From: Panulirus ornatus
Taxonomy: Eukaryota; Arthropoda; Malacostraca; Decapoda; Palinuridae
Reading direction: 5' to 3'
Assembly: GCF_036320965.1 (NCBI RefSeq)
Contig: NC_092269.1
Coordinates: 36,273,343 to 36,337,342 of the forward strand
Length of the DNA stretch: 64,000 nt
This document shows, piece after piece, positions 26,001 to 37,459 of the stretch. The stretch's first letter is position 1. Each line of letters opens with the position of its first letter. The notes below the pieces were generated by a model, which was not told the origin of the DNA, did no database searches, and saw only the letters and a list, made by a program, of their open reading frames with translations. Both the position numbers and the translations under genes were made by a program.

Positions 26001-29000
26001 TAGTTATGCTCTAGGGTCCGTCTCTAACCCTATAATAGATCACCCTAGTTATGCTCTAGGGTCCGTCTCTAACCCTATAATAGATCACCCTAGTTATGCT
26101 CAAGAGTCCGTCTCTAACCCTATAATAGATCACCCTAGTTATGCTCTAGGGTCCGTCTCTAACCCTATAATAGATCACCCTAGTTATGCTCAAGAGTCCG
26201 TCTCTAACCCTATAATAGATCACCCTAGTTATGCTCAAGAGTCCGTCTCTAACCCTATAATAGATCACCCTAGTTATGCTCAAGAGTCCGTCTCTAACCC
26301 TATAATAGATCACCCTAGTTATGCTCAAGAGTCCGTCTCTAACCCTATAATAGATCACCCTAGTTATGCTCTAGGGTCCGTCTCTAACCCTATAATAGAT
26401 CACCCTAGTTATGCTCTAGGGTCCGTCTCTAACCCTATAATAGATCACCCTAGTTATGCTCTAGGGTCCGTCTCTAACCCTATAATAGATCACCCTAGTT
26501 ATGCTCAAGAGTCCGTCTCTAACCCTATAATAGATCACCCTAGTTATGCTCTAGGGTCCGTCTCTAACCCTATAATAGATCACCCTAGTTATGCTCTAGG
26601 GTCCGTCTCTAACCCTATAATAGATCACCCTAGTTATGCTCAAGAGTCCGTCTCTAACCCTATAATAGATCACCCTAGTTATGCTCAAGAGTCCGTCTCT
26701 AACCCTATAATAGATCACCCTAGTTATGCTCAAGAGTCCGTCTCTAACCCTATAATAGATCACCCTAGTTATGCTCAAGAGTCCGTCTCTAACCCTATAA
26801 TAGATCACCCTAGTTATGCTCAAGAGTCCGTCTCTAACCCTATAATAGATCACCCTAGTTATGCTCTAGGGTCCGTCTCTAACCCTATAATAGATCACCC
26901 TAGTTATGCTCAAGAGTCCGTCTCTAACCCTATAATAGATCACCCTAGTTATGCTCTAGGGTCCGTCTCTAACCCTATAATAGATCACCCTAGTTATGCT
27001 CTAGGGTCCGTCTCTAACCCTATAATAGATCACCCTAGTTATGCTCTAGGGTCCGTCTCTAACCCTATAATAGATCACCCTAGTTATGCTCTAGGGTCCG
27101 TCTCTAACCCTATAATAGATCACCCTAGTTATGCTCTAGGGTCCGTCTCTAACCCTATAATAGATCACCCTAGTTATGCTCTAGGGTCCGTCTCTAACCC
27201 TATAATAGATCACCCTAGTTATGCTCTAGGGTCCGTCTCTAACCCTATAATAGATCACCCTAGTTATGCTCTAGGGTCCGTCTCTAACCCTATAATAGAT
27301 CACCCTAGTTATGCTCTAGGGTCCGTCTCTAACCCTATAATAGATCACCCTAGTTATGCTCTAGGGTCCGTCTCTAACCCTATAATAGATCACCCTAGTT
27401 ATGCTCAAGAGTCCGTCTCTAACCCTATAATAGATCACCCTAGTTATGCTCTAGGGTCCGTCTCTAACCCTATAATAGATCACCCTAGTTATGCTCAAGA
27501 GTCCGTCTCTAACCCTATAATAGATCACCCTAGTTATGCTCAAGAGTCCGTCTCTAACCCTATAATAGATCACCCTAGTTATGCTCTAGGGTCCGTCTCT
27601 AACCCTATAATAGATCACCCTAGTTATGCTCAAGAGTCCGTCTCTAACCCTATAATAGATCACCCTAGTTATGCTCAAGAGTCCGTCTCTAACCCTATAA
27701 TAGATCACCCTAGTTATGCTCTAGGGTCCGTCTCTAACCCTATAATAGATCACCCTAGTTATGCTCTAGGGTCCGTCTCTAACCCTATAATAGATCACCC
27801 TAGTTATGCTCTAGGGTCCGTCTCTAACCCTATAATAGATCACCTGGTTATGCTCTAGGGTCCGTCTCTAACCCTATAATAGATCACCCTAGTTATGCTC
27901 TAGGGTCCGTCTCTAACCCTATAATAGATCACCCTAGTTATGCTCTAGGGTCCGTCTCTAACCCTATAATAGATCACCCTAGTTATGCTCTAGGGTCCGT
28001 CTCTAACCCTGTAATAGATCACCCTAGTTATGCTCTAGGGTCCGTCTCTAACCCTATAATAGATCACCCTAGTTATGCTCAAGAGTCCGTCTCTAACCCT
28101 ATAATAGATCACCCTAGTTATGCTCTAGGGTCCGTCTCTAACCCTATAATAGATCACCCTAGTTATGCTCTAGGGTCCGTCTCTAACCCTATAATAGATC
28201 ACCCTAGTTATGCTCTAGGGTCCGTCTCTAACCCTATAATAGATCACCCTAGTTATGCTCAAGAGTCCGTCTCTAACCCTATAATAGATCACCCTAGTTA
28301 TGCTCTAGGGTCCGTCTCTAACCCTATAATAGATCACCCTAGTTATGCTCTAGGGTCCGTCTCTAACCCTATAATAGATCACCCTAGTTATGCTCTAGGG
28401 TCCGTCTCTAACCCTATAATAGATCACCCTAGTTATGCTCTAGGGTCCGTCTCTAACCCTATAATAGATCACCCTAGTTATGCTCTAGGGTCCGTCTCTA
28501 ACCCTATAATAGATCACCCTAGTTATGCTCTAGGGTCCGTCTCTAACCCTATAATAGATCACCCTAGTTATGCTCAAGAGTCCGTCTCTAACCCTATAAT
28601 AGATCACCCTAGTTATGCTCTAGGGTCCGTCTCTAACCCTATAATAGATCACCCTAGTTATGCTCTAGGGTCCGTCTCTAACCCTATAATAGATCACCCT
28701 AGTTATGCTCTAGGGTCCGTCTCTAACCCTATAATAGATCACCCTAGTTATGCTCTAGGGTCCGTCTCTAACCCTATAATAGATCACCCTAGTTATGCTC
28801 TAGGGTCCGTCTCTAACCCTATAATAGATCACCCTAGTTATGCTCAAGAGTCCGTCTCTAACCCTATAATAGATCACCCTAGTTATGCTCAAGAGTCCGT
28901 CTCTAACCCTATAATAGATCACCCTAGTTATGCTCAAGAGTCCGTCTCTAACCCTATAATAGATCACCCTAGTTATGCTCTAGGGTCCGTCTCTAACCCT

Positions 29001-32000
29001 ATAATAGATCACCCTAGTTATGCTCTAGGGTCCGTCTCTAACCCTATAATAGATCACCCTAGTTATGCTCTAGGGTCCGTCTCTAACCCTATAATAGATC
29101 ACCCTAGTTATGCTCTAGGGTCCGTCTCTAACCCTATAATAGATCACCCTAGTTATGCTCTAGGGTCCGTCTCTAACCCTATAATAGATCACCCTAGTTA
29201 TGCTCTAGGGTCCGTCTCTAACCCTATAATAGATCACCTGGTTATGCTCTAGGGTCCGTCTCTAACCCTATAATAGATCACCCTAGTTATGCTCTAGGGT
29301 CCGTCTCTAACCCTATAATAGATCACCCTAGTTATGCTCTAGGGTCCGTCTCTAACCCTATAATAGATCACCCTAGTTATGCTCTAGGGTCCGTCTCTAA
29401 CCCTATAATAGATCACCTGGTTATGCTCTAGGGTCCGTCTCTAACCCTATAATAGATCACCCTAGTTATGCTCTAGGGTCCGTCTCTAACCCTATAATAG
29501 ATCACCCTAGTTATGCTCTAGGGTCCGTCTCTAACCCTATAATAGATCACCCTAGTTATGCTCTAGGGTCCGTCTCTAACCCTATAATAGATCACCCTAG
29601 TTATGCTCTAGGGTCCGTCTCTAACCCTATAATAGATCACCCTAGTTATGCTCTAGGGTCCGTCTCTAACCCTATAATAGATCACCCTAGTTATGCTCTA
29701 GGGTCCGTCTCTAACCCTATAATAGATCACCCTAGTTATGCTCTAGGGTCCGTCTCTAACCCTATAATAGATCACCCTAGTTATGCTCTAGGGTCCGTCT
29801 CTAACCCTATAATAGATCACCCTAGTTATGCTCTAGGGTCCGTCTCTAACCCTATAATAGATCACCCTAGTTATGCTCTAGGGTCCGTCTCTAACCCTAT
29901 AATAGATCACCCTAGTTATGCTCTAGGGTCCGTCTCTAACCCTATAATAGATCACCCTAGTTATGCTCTAGGGTCCGTCTCTAACCCTATAATAGATCAC
30001 CCTAGTTATGCTCTAGGGTCCGTCTCTAACCCTATAATAGATCACCCTAGTTATGCTCTAGGGTCCGTCTCTAACCCTATAATAGATCACCCTAGTTATG
30101 CTCTAGGGTCCGTCTCTAACCCTATAATAGATCACCCTAGTTATGCTCTAGGGTCCGTCTCTAACCCTATAATAGATCACCCTAGTTATGCTCTAGGGTC
30201 CGTCTCTAACCCTATAATAGATCACCCTAGTTATGCTCTAGGGTCCGTCTCTAACCCTATAATAGATCACCCTAGTTATGCTCTAGGGTCCGTCTCTAAC
30301 CCTATAATAGATCACCCTAGTTATGCTCAAGAGTCCGTCTCTAACCCTATAATAGATCACCCTAGTTATGCTCTAGGGTCCGTCTCTAACCCTATAATAG
30401 ATCACCCTAGTTATGCTCTAGGGTCCGTCTCTAACCCTATAATAGATCACCCTAGTTATGCTCAAGAGTCCGTCTCTAACCCTATAATAGATCACCCTAG
30501 TTATGCTCAAGAGTCCGTCTCTAACCCTATAATAGATCACCCTAGTTATGCTCTAGGGTCCGTCTCTAACCCTATAATAGATCACCCTAGTTATGCTCAA
30601 GAGTCCGTCTCTAACCCTATAATAGATCACCCTAGTTATGCTCTAGGGTCCGTCTCTAACCCTATAATAGATCACCCTAGTTATGCTCAAGAGTCCGTCT
30701 CTAACCCTATAATAGATCACCCTAGTTATGCTCTAGGGTCCGTCTCTAACCCTATAATAGATCACCCTAGTTATGCTCAAGAGTCCGTCTCTAACCCTAT
30801 AATAGATCACCCTAGTTATGCTCTAGGGTCCGTCTCTAACCCTATAATAGATCACCCTAGTTATGCTCTAGGGTCCGTCTCTAACCCTATAATAGATCAC
30901 CCTAGTTATGCTCTAGGGTCCGTCTCTAACCCTATAATAGATCACCCTAGTTATGCTCTAGGGTCCGTCTCTAACCCTATAATAGATCACCCTAGTTATG
31001 CTCTAGGGTCCGTCTCTAACCCTATAATAGATCACCCTAGTTATGCTCTAGGGTCCGTCTCTAACCCTATAATAGATCACCCTAGTTATGCTCAAGAGTC
31101 CGTCTCTAACCCTATAATAGATCACCCTAGTTATGCTCTAGGGTCCGTCTCTAACCCTATAATAGATCACCCTAGTTATGCTCTAGGGTCCGTCTCTAAC
31201 CCTATAATAGATCACCCTAGTTATGCTCTAGGGTCCGTCTCTAACCCTATAATAGATCACCCTAGTTATGCTCTAGGGTCCGTCTCTAACCCTATAATAG
31301 ATCACCCTAGTTATGCTCTAGGGTCCGTCTCTAACCCTATAATAGATCACCCTAGTTATGCTCAAGAGTCCGTCTCTAACCCTATAATAGATCACCCTAG
31401 TTATGCTCTAGGGTCCGTCTCTAACCCTATAATAGATCACCCTAGTTATGCTCTAGGGTCCGTCTCTAACCCTATAATAGATCACCTGGTTATGCTCTAG
31501 GGTCCGTCTCTAACCCTATAATAGATCACCCTAGTTATGCTCAAGAGTCCGTCTCTAACCCTATAATAGATCACCCTAGTTATGCTCAAGAGTCCGTCTC
31601 TAACCCTATAATAGATCACCCTAGTTATGCTCTAGGGTCCGTCTCTAACCCTATAATAGATCACCCTAGTTATGCTCAAGAGTCCGTCTCTAACCCTATA
31701 ATAGATCACCCTAGTTATGCTCTAGGGTCCGTCTCTAACCCTATAATAGATCACCCTAGTTATGCTCTAGGGTCCGTCTCTAACCCTATAATAGATCACC
31801 CTAGTTATGCTCTAGGGTCCGTCTCTAACCCTATAATAGATCACCCTAGTTATGCTCAAGAGTCCGTCTCTAACCCTATAATAGATCACCCTAGTTATGC
31901 TCTAGGGTCCGTCTCTAACCCTATAATAGATCACCCTAGTTATGCTCAAGAGTCCGTCTCTAACCCTATAATAGATCACCCTAGTTATGCTCTAGGGTCC

Positions 32001-33545
32001 GTCTCTAACCCTATAATAGATCACCCTAGTTATGCTCTAGGGTCCGTCTCTAACCCTATAATAGATCACCCTAGTTATGCTCTAGGGTCCGTCTCTAACC
32101 CTATAATAGATCACCCTAGTTATGCTCAAGAGTCCGTCTCTAACCCTATAATAGATCACCCTAGTTATGCTCAAGAGTCCGTCTCTAACCCTATAATAGA
32201 TCACCCTAGTTATGCTCTAGGGTCCGTCTCTAACCCTATAATAGATCACCCTAGTTATGCTCTAGGGTCCGTCTCTAACCCTATAATAGATCACCCTAGT
32301 TATGCTCTAGGGTCCGTCTCTAACCCTATAATAGATCACCCTAGTTATGCTCAAGAGTCCGTCTCTAACCCTATAATAGATCACCCTAGTTATGCTCTAG
32401 GGTCCGTCTCTAACCCTATAATAGATCACCCTAGTTATGCTCAAGAGTCCGTCTCTAACCCTATAATAGATCACCCTAGTTATGCTCTAGGGTCCGTCTC
32501 TAACCCTATAATAGATCACCCTAGTTATGCTCAAGAGTCCGTCTCTAACCCTATAATAGATCACCCTAGTTATGCTCAAGAGTCCGTCTCTAACCCTATA
32601 ATAGATCACCCTAGTTATGCTCTAGGGTCCGTCTCTAACCCTATAATAGATCACCCTAGTTATGCTCTAGGGTCCGTCTCTAACCCTATAATAGATCACC
32701 TGGTTATGCTCTAGGGTCCGTCTCTAACCCTATAATAGATCACCCTAGTTATGCTCAAGAGTCCGTCTCTAACCCTATAATAGATCACCCTAGTTATGCT
32801 CAAGAGTCCGTCTCTAACCCTATAATAGATCACCCTAGTTATGCTCTAGGGTCCGTCTCTAACCCTATAATAGATCACCCTAGTTATGCTCTAGGGTCCG
32901 TCTCTAACCCTATAATAGATCACCCTAGTTATGCTCTAGGGTCCGTCTCTAACCCTATAATAGATCACCCTAGTTATGCTCAAGAGTCCGTCTCTAACCC
33001 TATAATAGATCACCCTAGTTATGCTCTAGGGTCCGTCTCTAACCCTATAATAGATCACCCTAGTTATGCTCTAGGGTCCGTCTCTAACCCTATAATAGAT
33101 CACCCTAGTTATGCTCTAGGGTCCGTCTCTAACCCTATAATAGATCACCTGGTTATGCTCAAGAGTCCGTCTCTAACCCTATAATAGATCACCCTAGTTA
33201 TGCTCAAGAGTCCGTCTCTAACCCTATAATAGATCACCCTAGTTATGCTCTAGGGTCCGTCTCTAACCCTATAATAGATCACCCTAGTTATGCTCTAGGG
33301 TCCGTCTCTAACCCTATAATAGATCACCCTAGTTATGCTCTAGGGTCCGTCTCTAACCCTATAATAGATCACCCTAGTTATGCTCTAGGGTCCGTCTCTA
33401 ACCCTATAATAGATCACCCTAGTTATGCTCTAGGGTCCGTCTCTAACCCTATAATAGATCACCCTAGTTATGCTCAAGAGTCCGTCTCTAACCCTATAAT
33501 AGATCACCCTAGTTATGCTCAAGAGTCCGTCTCTAACCCTATAAT
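22666..33545 (+). repeat. 45 bp satellite array, 241 full monomers plus one partial
   Basis: The unit starts at CACCCTAGTTATGCT and ends at CCCTATAATAGAT. Phase counting gives 114 monomers from 22711 to 27840 with no indel, and the whole array (22666 to the last monomer start at 33505) is 241 x 45 bp minus exactly six bases. Those six are accounted for by six 44 bp monomers starting at 27841, 29235, 29414, 31483, 32697 and 33146. Interior monomers are nearly identical except for a two-state variant at unit positions 16-22: CTAGGGT (state A) or CAAGAGT (state B). The first nine monomers (22666-23070) are clearly diverged; the right end stops abruptly in a standard monomer. About 44% GC, with no similarity to flanking repeats. 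The long plus-strand frame to 27858 exists because 45 is a multiple of three; it breaks at the first 44 bp monomer, so I do not treat it as a gene. Confidence 0.99.
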
Positions 33546-34050
33546 TACAAGTGAACAAACTCGTTAATTCAATCCGCTGTGTTTGGGCAAGCCTCTCTCC
33601 CTCTCCCTCCACACCCCCTTTTCCCTCCCCCACACACACACACCCAACCCCCTTACTTCGCCACCACCACCACACCTCCCTCCCCCACTTGTTACCGTAG
33701 TTCCTGCCACGTGTAGAACAACACCCACACTTTCCTCCCCTCCACCCCCAAACCCTTCTCTCAGCTGTTCCAGTAGAACACACAGATCTCGCAGCTGAGT
33801 CCGTAGCACACCCAGGTCTATATAATACCCAGAAGAACCCTCTTGTAGCTGCCTGCTCGGAGTCCCACTTGCTATGTACGGGAGGAGCCGCCCTTACACC
33901 TGCAGGAATAGAACCCATCCCCCTCCAACACCTTCAGTGTAACCTCCCGTTATTGCGTGGTAGAACTCCCTCACATCTGCCTCCCCTCCTCCTATTCCCC
34001 TCCTTTTTTTTTTTTTCTTAGAACTCGCACATATGTGTTCCTTAGACCTC
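33546..34050. other. Right flank of the satellite, C/T-rich
   Basis: The boundary is sharp: a standard monomer is cut at 33545. The flank is CCTCC- and CACCACC-rich. A 162-codon minus ORF (33430-33918) starts inside the flank and ends in satellite, so it is not credible. Confidence 0.6.
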
Positions 34051-34117
34051 CTCCCCCCGTCTCCTCCTCCTCCTCCTCCTCCTCCTCCTCCTCCTCCTCC
34101 TCCTCCTCCTCCTCCTC
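34050..34117. repeat. (CCT)n trinucleotide repeat
   Basis: A TCC/CCT run of about 60 bp ending in a C8 tract. Confidence 0.93.
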
Positions 34118-34207
34118 CCCCCCAGCCTTCTCTTATCAATAGCCTGTATACGGCTGTGTTTGAACCCCTCTCTCGAACTCTCCCATCACAACACATGGTC
34201 AAGGCGA

Positions 34208-34208
<1 letters not shown>

Positions 34209-34300
<92 letters not shown>

Positions 34301-34347
34301 TGTGTTAAATGTGCTGGCGTGTGGCGCATGTGTTTATTTGTTCGAAC

Positions 34348-34421
<74 letters not shown>
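34209..34421. repeat. (CT)n-(CA)n at 34209-34299 and (CT)n at 34350-34421
   Basis: A compound array, then 50 bp of unique sequence, then a second CT array. Confidence 0.95.
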
Positions 34422-34425
<4 letters not shown>

Positions 34426-34670
34426 TGTTTATAGCGCGGTCGTGCGCTCGCGGCGGGCGGGCGCGTGATTTTTGCCTTCGCAACTTTCCTAATTCGTTCT
34501 TGTGTGGTCCACGGGCGACGTCTCCCTTGTCAACGGGCGGCAGGGAGCGGCGGCGGGGGTGTTGGGGCTATCGCTTTGAACTCCTCCCACAGGGGTTTGG
34601 AGGCCATCTTTGAGCCACCTGTGTGTGAGGTGGAGATAGCCTGAGCCTCTCACAGCGCGGGGAGAGGAAC

Positions 34671-34672
<2 letters not shown>

Positions 34673-34737
<65 letters not shown>

Positions 34738-34845
34738 ACGCCAGAGCTTCTCTTGACTGACAGCGTTACACAGAGGGTGGCCCTCTTTTGGAAGCATCAG
34801 TGGCTCCTCTGTTGATAGGAGGTCTGGTGGGGGTGGGGTGTGGCG

Positions 34846-34882
<37 letters not shown>

Positions 34883-34931
34883 GGGAGTGCGTGGCTGGAG
34901 AGAGCGTCGGGTAAAGAGCGGAGGTGAAGGG

Positions 34932-34983
<52 letters not shown>

Positions 34984-35154
34984 TTGCTGGTGGAGGAGGG
35001 TGTGTTGCGTTGGGGTGGTGGAAAAGAATGGGAGGGGATTGGTGTGAGGGAGGAGGTAGAGGGATGGAGTGGTCGCTTGTTGCGATGGGCAAAAAAAAAA
35101 AAAAAGATATCCAGATGGACAGAATTGGATTAGGTGGTGGTGGTGGTGGTGTGG

Positions 35155-35195
<41 letters not shown>
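34673..35195. repeat. (GT)n 34673-34732, (GA)n 34850-34878 and 34937-34981, (GT)n 35160-35195
   Basis: Four dinucleotide arrays embedded in GGTGG/GGAGG-rich sequence. Confidence 0.93.
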
Positions 35196-35197
<2 letters not shown>

Positions 35198-35860
35198 TAA
35201 TCGAGGCTTCGACTGCTGGTGGGGAAGCAAGCGTGGCGGTGACTGGAGGAACCTGGTGTTCAGAGTAGGGGATGGGGGTAATTAGCCGGTCGGGTGATGG
35301 ATTGATGGAGAGAGAGAGGTAGGTGGAGGGGTGGGGTGGGGGGGGGGGGGGAGTAGTGGAAGGATAGGTGGGACGTTTGTGATATTGAGGAAGATAGGAT
35401 GGATGCAGGTGGGTGGTGTAGGTGGTATATTAGTGGTTGTTGAGATGTAGGTGGGTGGGATGCTAGTGGTATTGGAGAGGGTAGGATAGACGCTGATGGA
35501 AAGTGGGAGGTGTAAGTGGGTTGGTGGGATGGGTAGAACTTAGTACATGGGTTGGGGGTGGTGGTAGATGGGGAGAATGATTAGTACATGGGGTGGTGGT
35601 GGTGGTAGGTGGGGAGAGCGATCGGTATGTGGAATAGTAGTGGTGGGAAGTGGAGCACATTCGAAGCACAAGTAACAGGAGCGCCTGGTGGACCGCGACC
35701 AGGTCATCTGCCGGAGAACTTCCCAGGAGCAGGGGTACTCTAAGGTCTTAATTGTGGTAGACATAGGATTGTAAAGTAGATTGTATATCGCCTCCCCACC
35801 ACTACTGCAGGCACAGCAGCCGGCAGATAAAGCCCAGATAAGGAGCAACGTGTGGTGTGG
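35196..35860. other. G-rich low-complexity interval
   Basis: GGTGGG, GTAGGTGGG and TAGTGGT phrases recur irregularly (35270-35650) with a G-run near 35336-35350. This may be a decayed minisatellite. No gene. Confidence 0.5.
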
Positions 35861-35865
35861 AGAGA

Positions 35866-35974
35866 GTGTGTGTGTGTGTGTGTGTATATACTGCCATGCA
35901 AATTTTATAGGGAAGTGTTAACGGGGAAAGTTCCTCTCTCTTAGTGCAGTGGGCCCCACGGTGGGGATTGAGTT

Positions 35975-36048
<74 letters not shown>

Positions 36049-36089
36049 CTGAGCAGGGCGTTGAAAAGAGCGACCATTATGCCCTTCGT

Positions 36090-36156
<67 letters not shown>
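35866..36156. repeat. (GT)n 35866-35886, (GA)n 35975-36046, (TA)n 36093-36156
   Basis: Three dinucleotide arrays of different type within 290 bp. Confidence 0.95.
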
Positions 36157-36158
<2 letters not shown>

Positions 36159-36704
36159 GGTTCTGGGAACCAAGGCAGAGCTGTGTTAAGTATGCAGCTG
36201 GGCATTGCTATTCGTGGTCGAGGTCAACACTGCTACTGACTTTTCCGTAATGCCCCTTTTTTTTTTTTAACTGAAGATGATGGTGTGCGACGCACGGACT
36301 ATTTACGACGGATATTTGTACTTTCATCGCCAGAATGAACGACTTTGCATTTATGTGCATTGAAATCCCTTTTTTTTTTTTTTTTTGTCTCTGACCGTTC
36401 CATGTGTGTCTGTACACCGTCATGAATCGTAGTCTCGTGTCTCTTGACGGAACTCTACTTTTACGTGTCACCTGTACGTCATCTCGTCCATGACGTCAAG
36501 CAGGAGGCTCGTGATTGGTTTTCCTCCTCCCGAAGCTGGCCAGTAGGAATGGGGCACATCCCTCTTGACTCGAATGTCTCCTAGATCTCTGGAGTCTGTC
36601 TCTCAAGGCAGGAGACTTGTGGGCGTAGCGGGCAGTGCCCGTGTAGAAAGCGACGAAGGTACGTTGTGCCAGGACAGTGTGCCATATATGACTGACAGGA
36701 CACC

Positions 36705-36708
<4 letters not shown>
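36157..36708. other. Non-repetitive interval, nothing recognised
   Basis: Contains T-tracts at 36257-36269 and 36368-36385. No domain-bearing ORF. Confidence 0.55.
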
Positions 36709-36741
<33 letters not shown>

Positions 36742-36754
36742 TGTGTGTGTGTGT
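36709..36754. repeat. (GT)n microsatellite with one interruption
   Basis: A GT run broken by a GA step near 36740. Confidence 0.93.
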
Positions 36755-37066
36755 CTGTGTGGCACCCCGACAACCGTGCCAGGCTCCAGCTTCGTACATG
36801 TACCTCACGCCCAACGATGCATCTCCATCCCCTGGCACTTACCATGGCCCCTTCGGTCGATAGTTTATTGGTGAGCTTGGCGAGTGATTCGCTGAGTACA
36901 GGTCTGTAAGTTCCCATAACTCCTTCGCTGCTGACGCTGTGAAGGTCGCTGACGACTCTGTGCGAGTACTGTGTTCTGTCGACGCACCAAGGGAAGACGA
37001 GGAGTAAGAGGCTGTAAGAACACCGGGGCCGGAGTTGCAGACCCGTGGATCGAGGTGGCGTTGATC

Positions 37067-37166
<100 letters not shown>

Positions 37167-37185
37167 GCTTCAAGGGGAATTCGCC

Positions 37186-37284
37186 TGAGCGAGGTACCCA
37201 TATTATTGACCAACCCCTCTTTGGGATGGATGAACAGCTTGATTGACTGTGGACTTGCCAATACCCACCTGTTAGATGTGTGTC

Positions 37285-37288
<4 letters not shown>
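37186..37288 (-). mobile_element. SINE body fragment without tRNA head
   Basis: It shares TTATTGACCAACC and GGATGAACAGCTTGATTGAC, and then TGTGGA, with the body of the SINE at 6241-6384. On the minus strand the tRNA-like head is absent and a (TG)n run stands in its place, so this copy is 5'-truncated. Confidence 0.65.

Positions 37289-37345
<57 letters not shown>
37289..37345. repeat. (CA)n microsatellite
   Basis: A pure CA run of about 57 bp. Confidence 0.95.
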
Positions 37346-37346
<1 letters not shown>

Positions 37347-37459
37347 AAAATGCTTTGTTTATGTATATCTAGAAAAAAATATTTAAAACTAAAACTCATT
37401 AAGATTAATGAGCCAACCTTTTGTTTACTTCGGAAGTGGTGGTCCGCTTTGGGGTTAGG

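Noticed and set aside
22597..27858. 1753-codon plus-strand ORF made of 15-residue repeats
   Set aside because: The repeat unit is 45 bp, so a frame without stops stays open by arithmetic. The frame is broken by the first 44 bp monomer at 27841 and the array continues unchanged for another 5.7 kb, so the array is not maintained for coding.
22666..33545. Telomere or interstitial telomeric repeat
   Set aside because: TAACCCTA phrases occur once per 45 bp unit but there is no short TTAGG- or TTAGGG-type tandem array on either strand.
22666..33545. CRISPR-like array of repeats and spacers
   Set aside because: Monomers are contiguous with no unique spacers, and the sequence context is eukaryotic.
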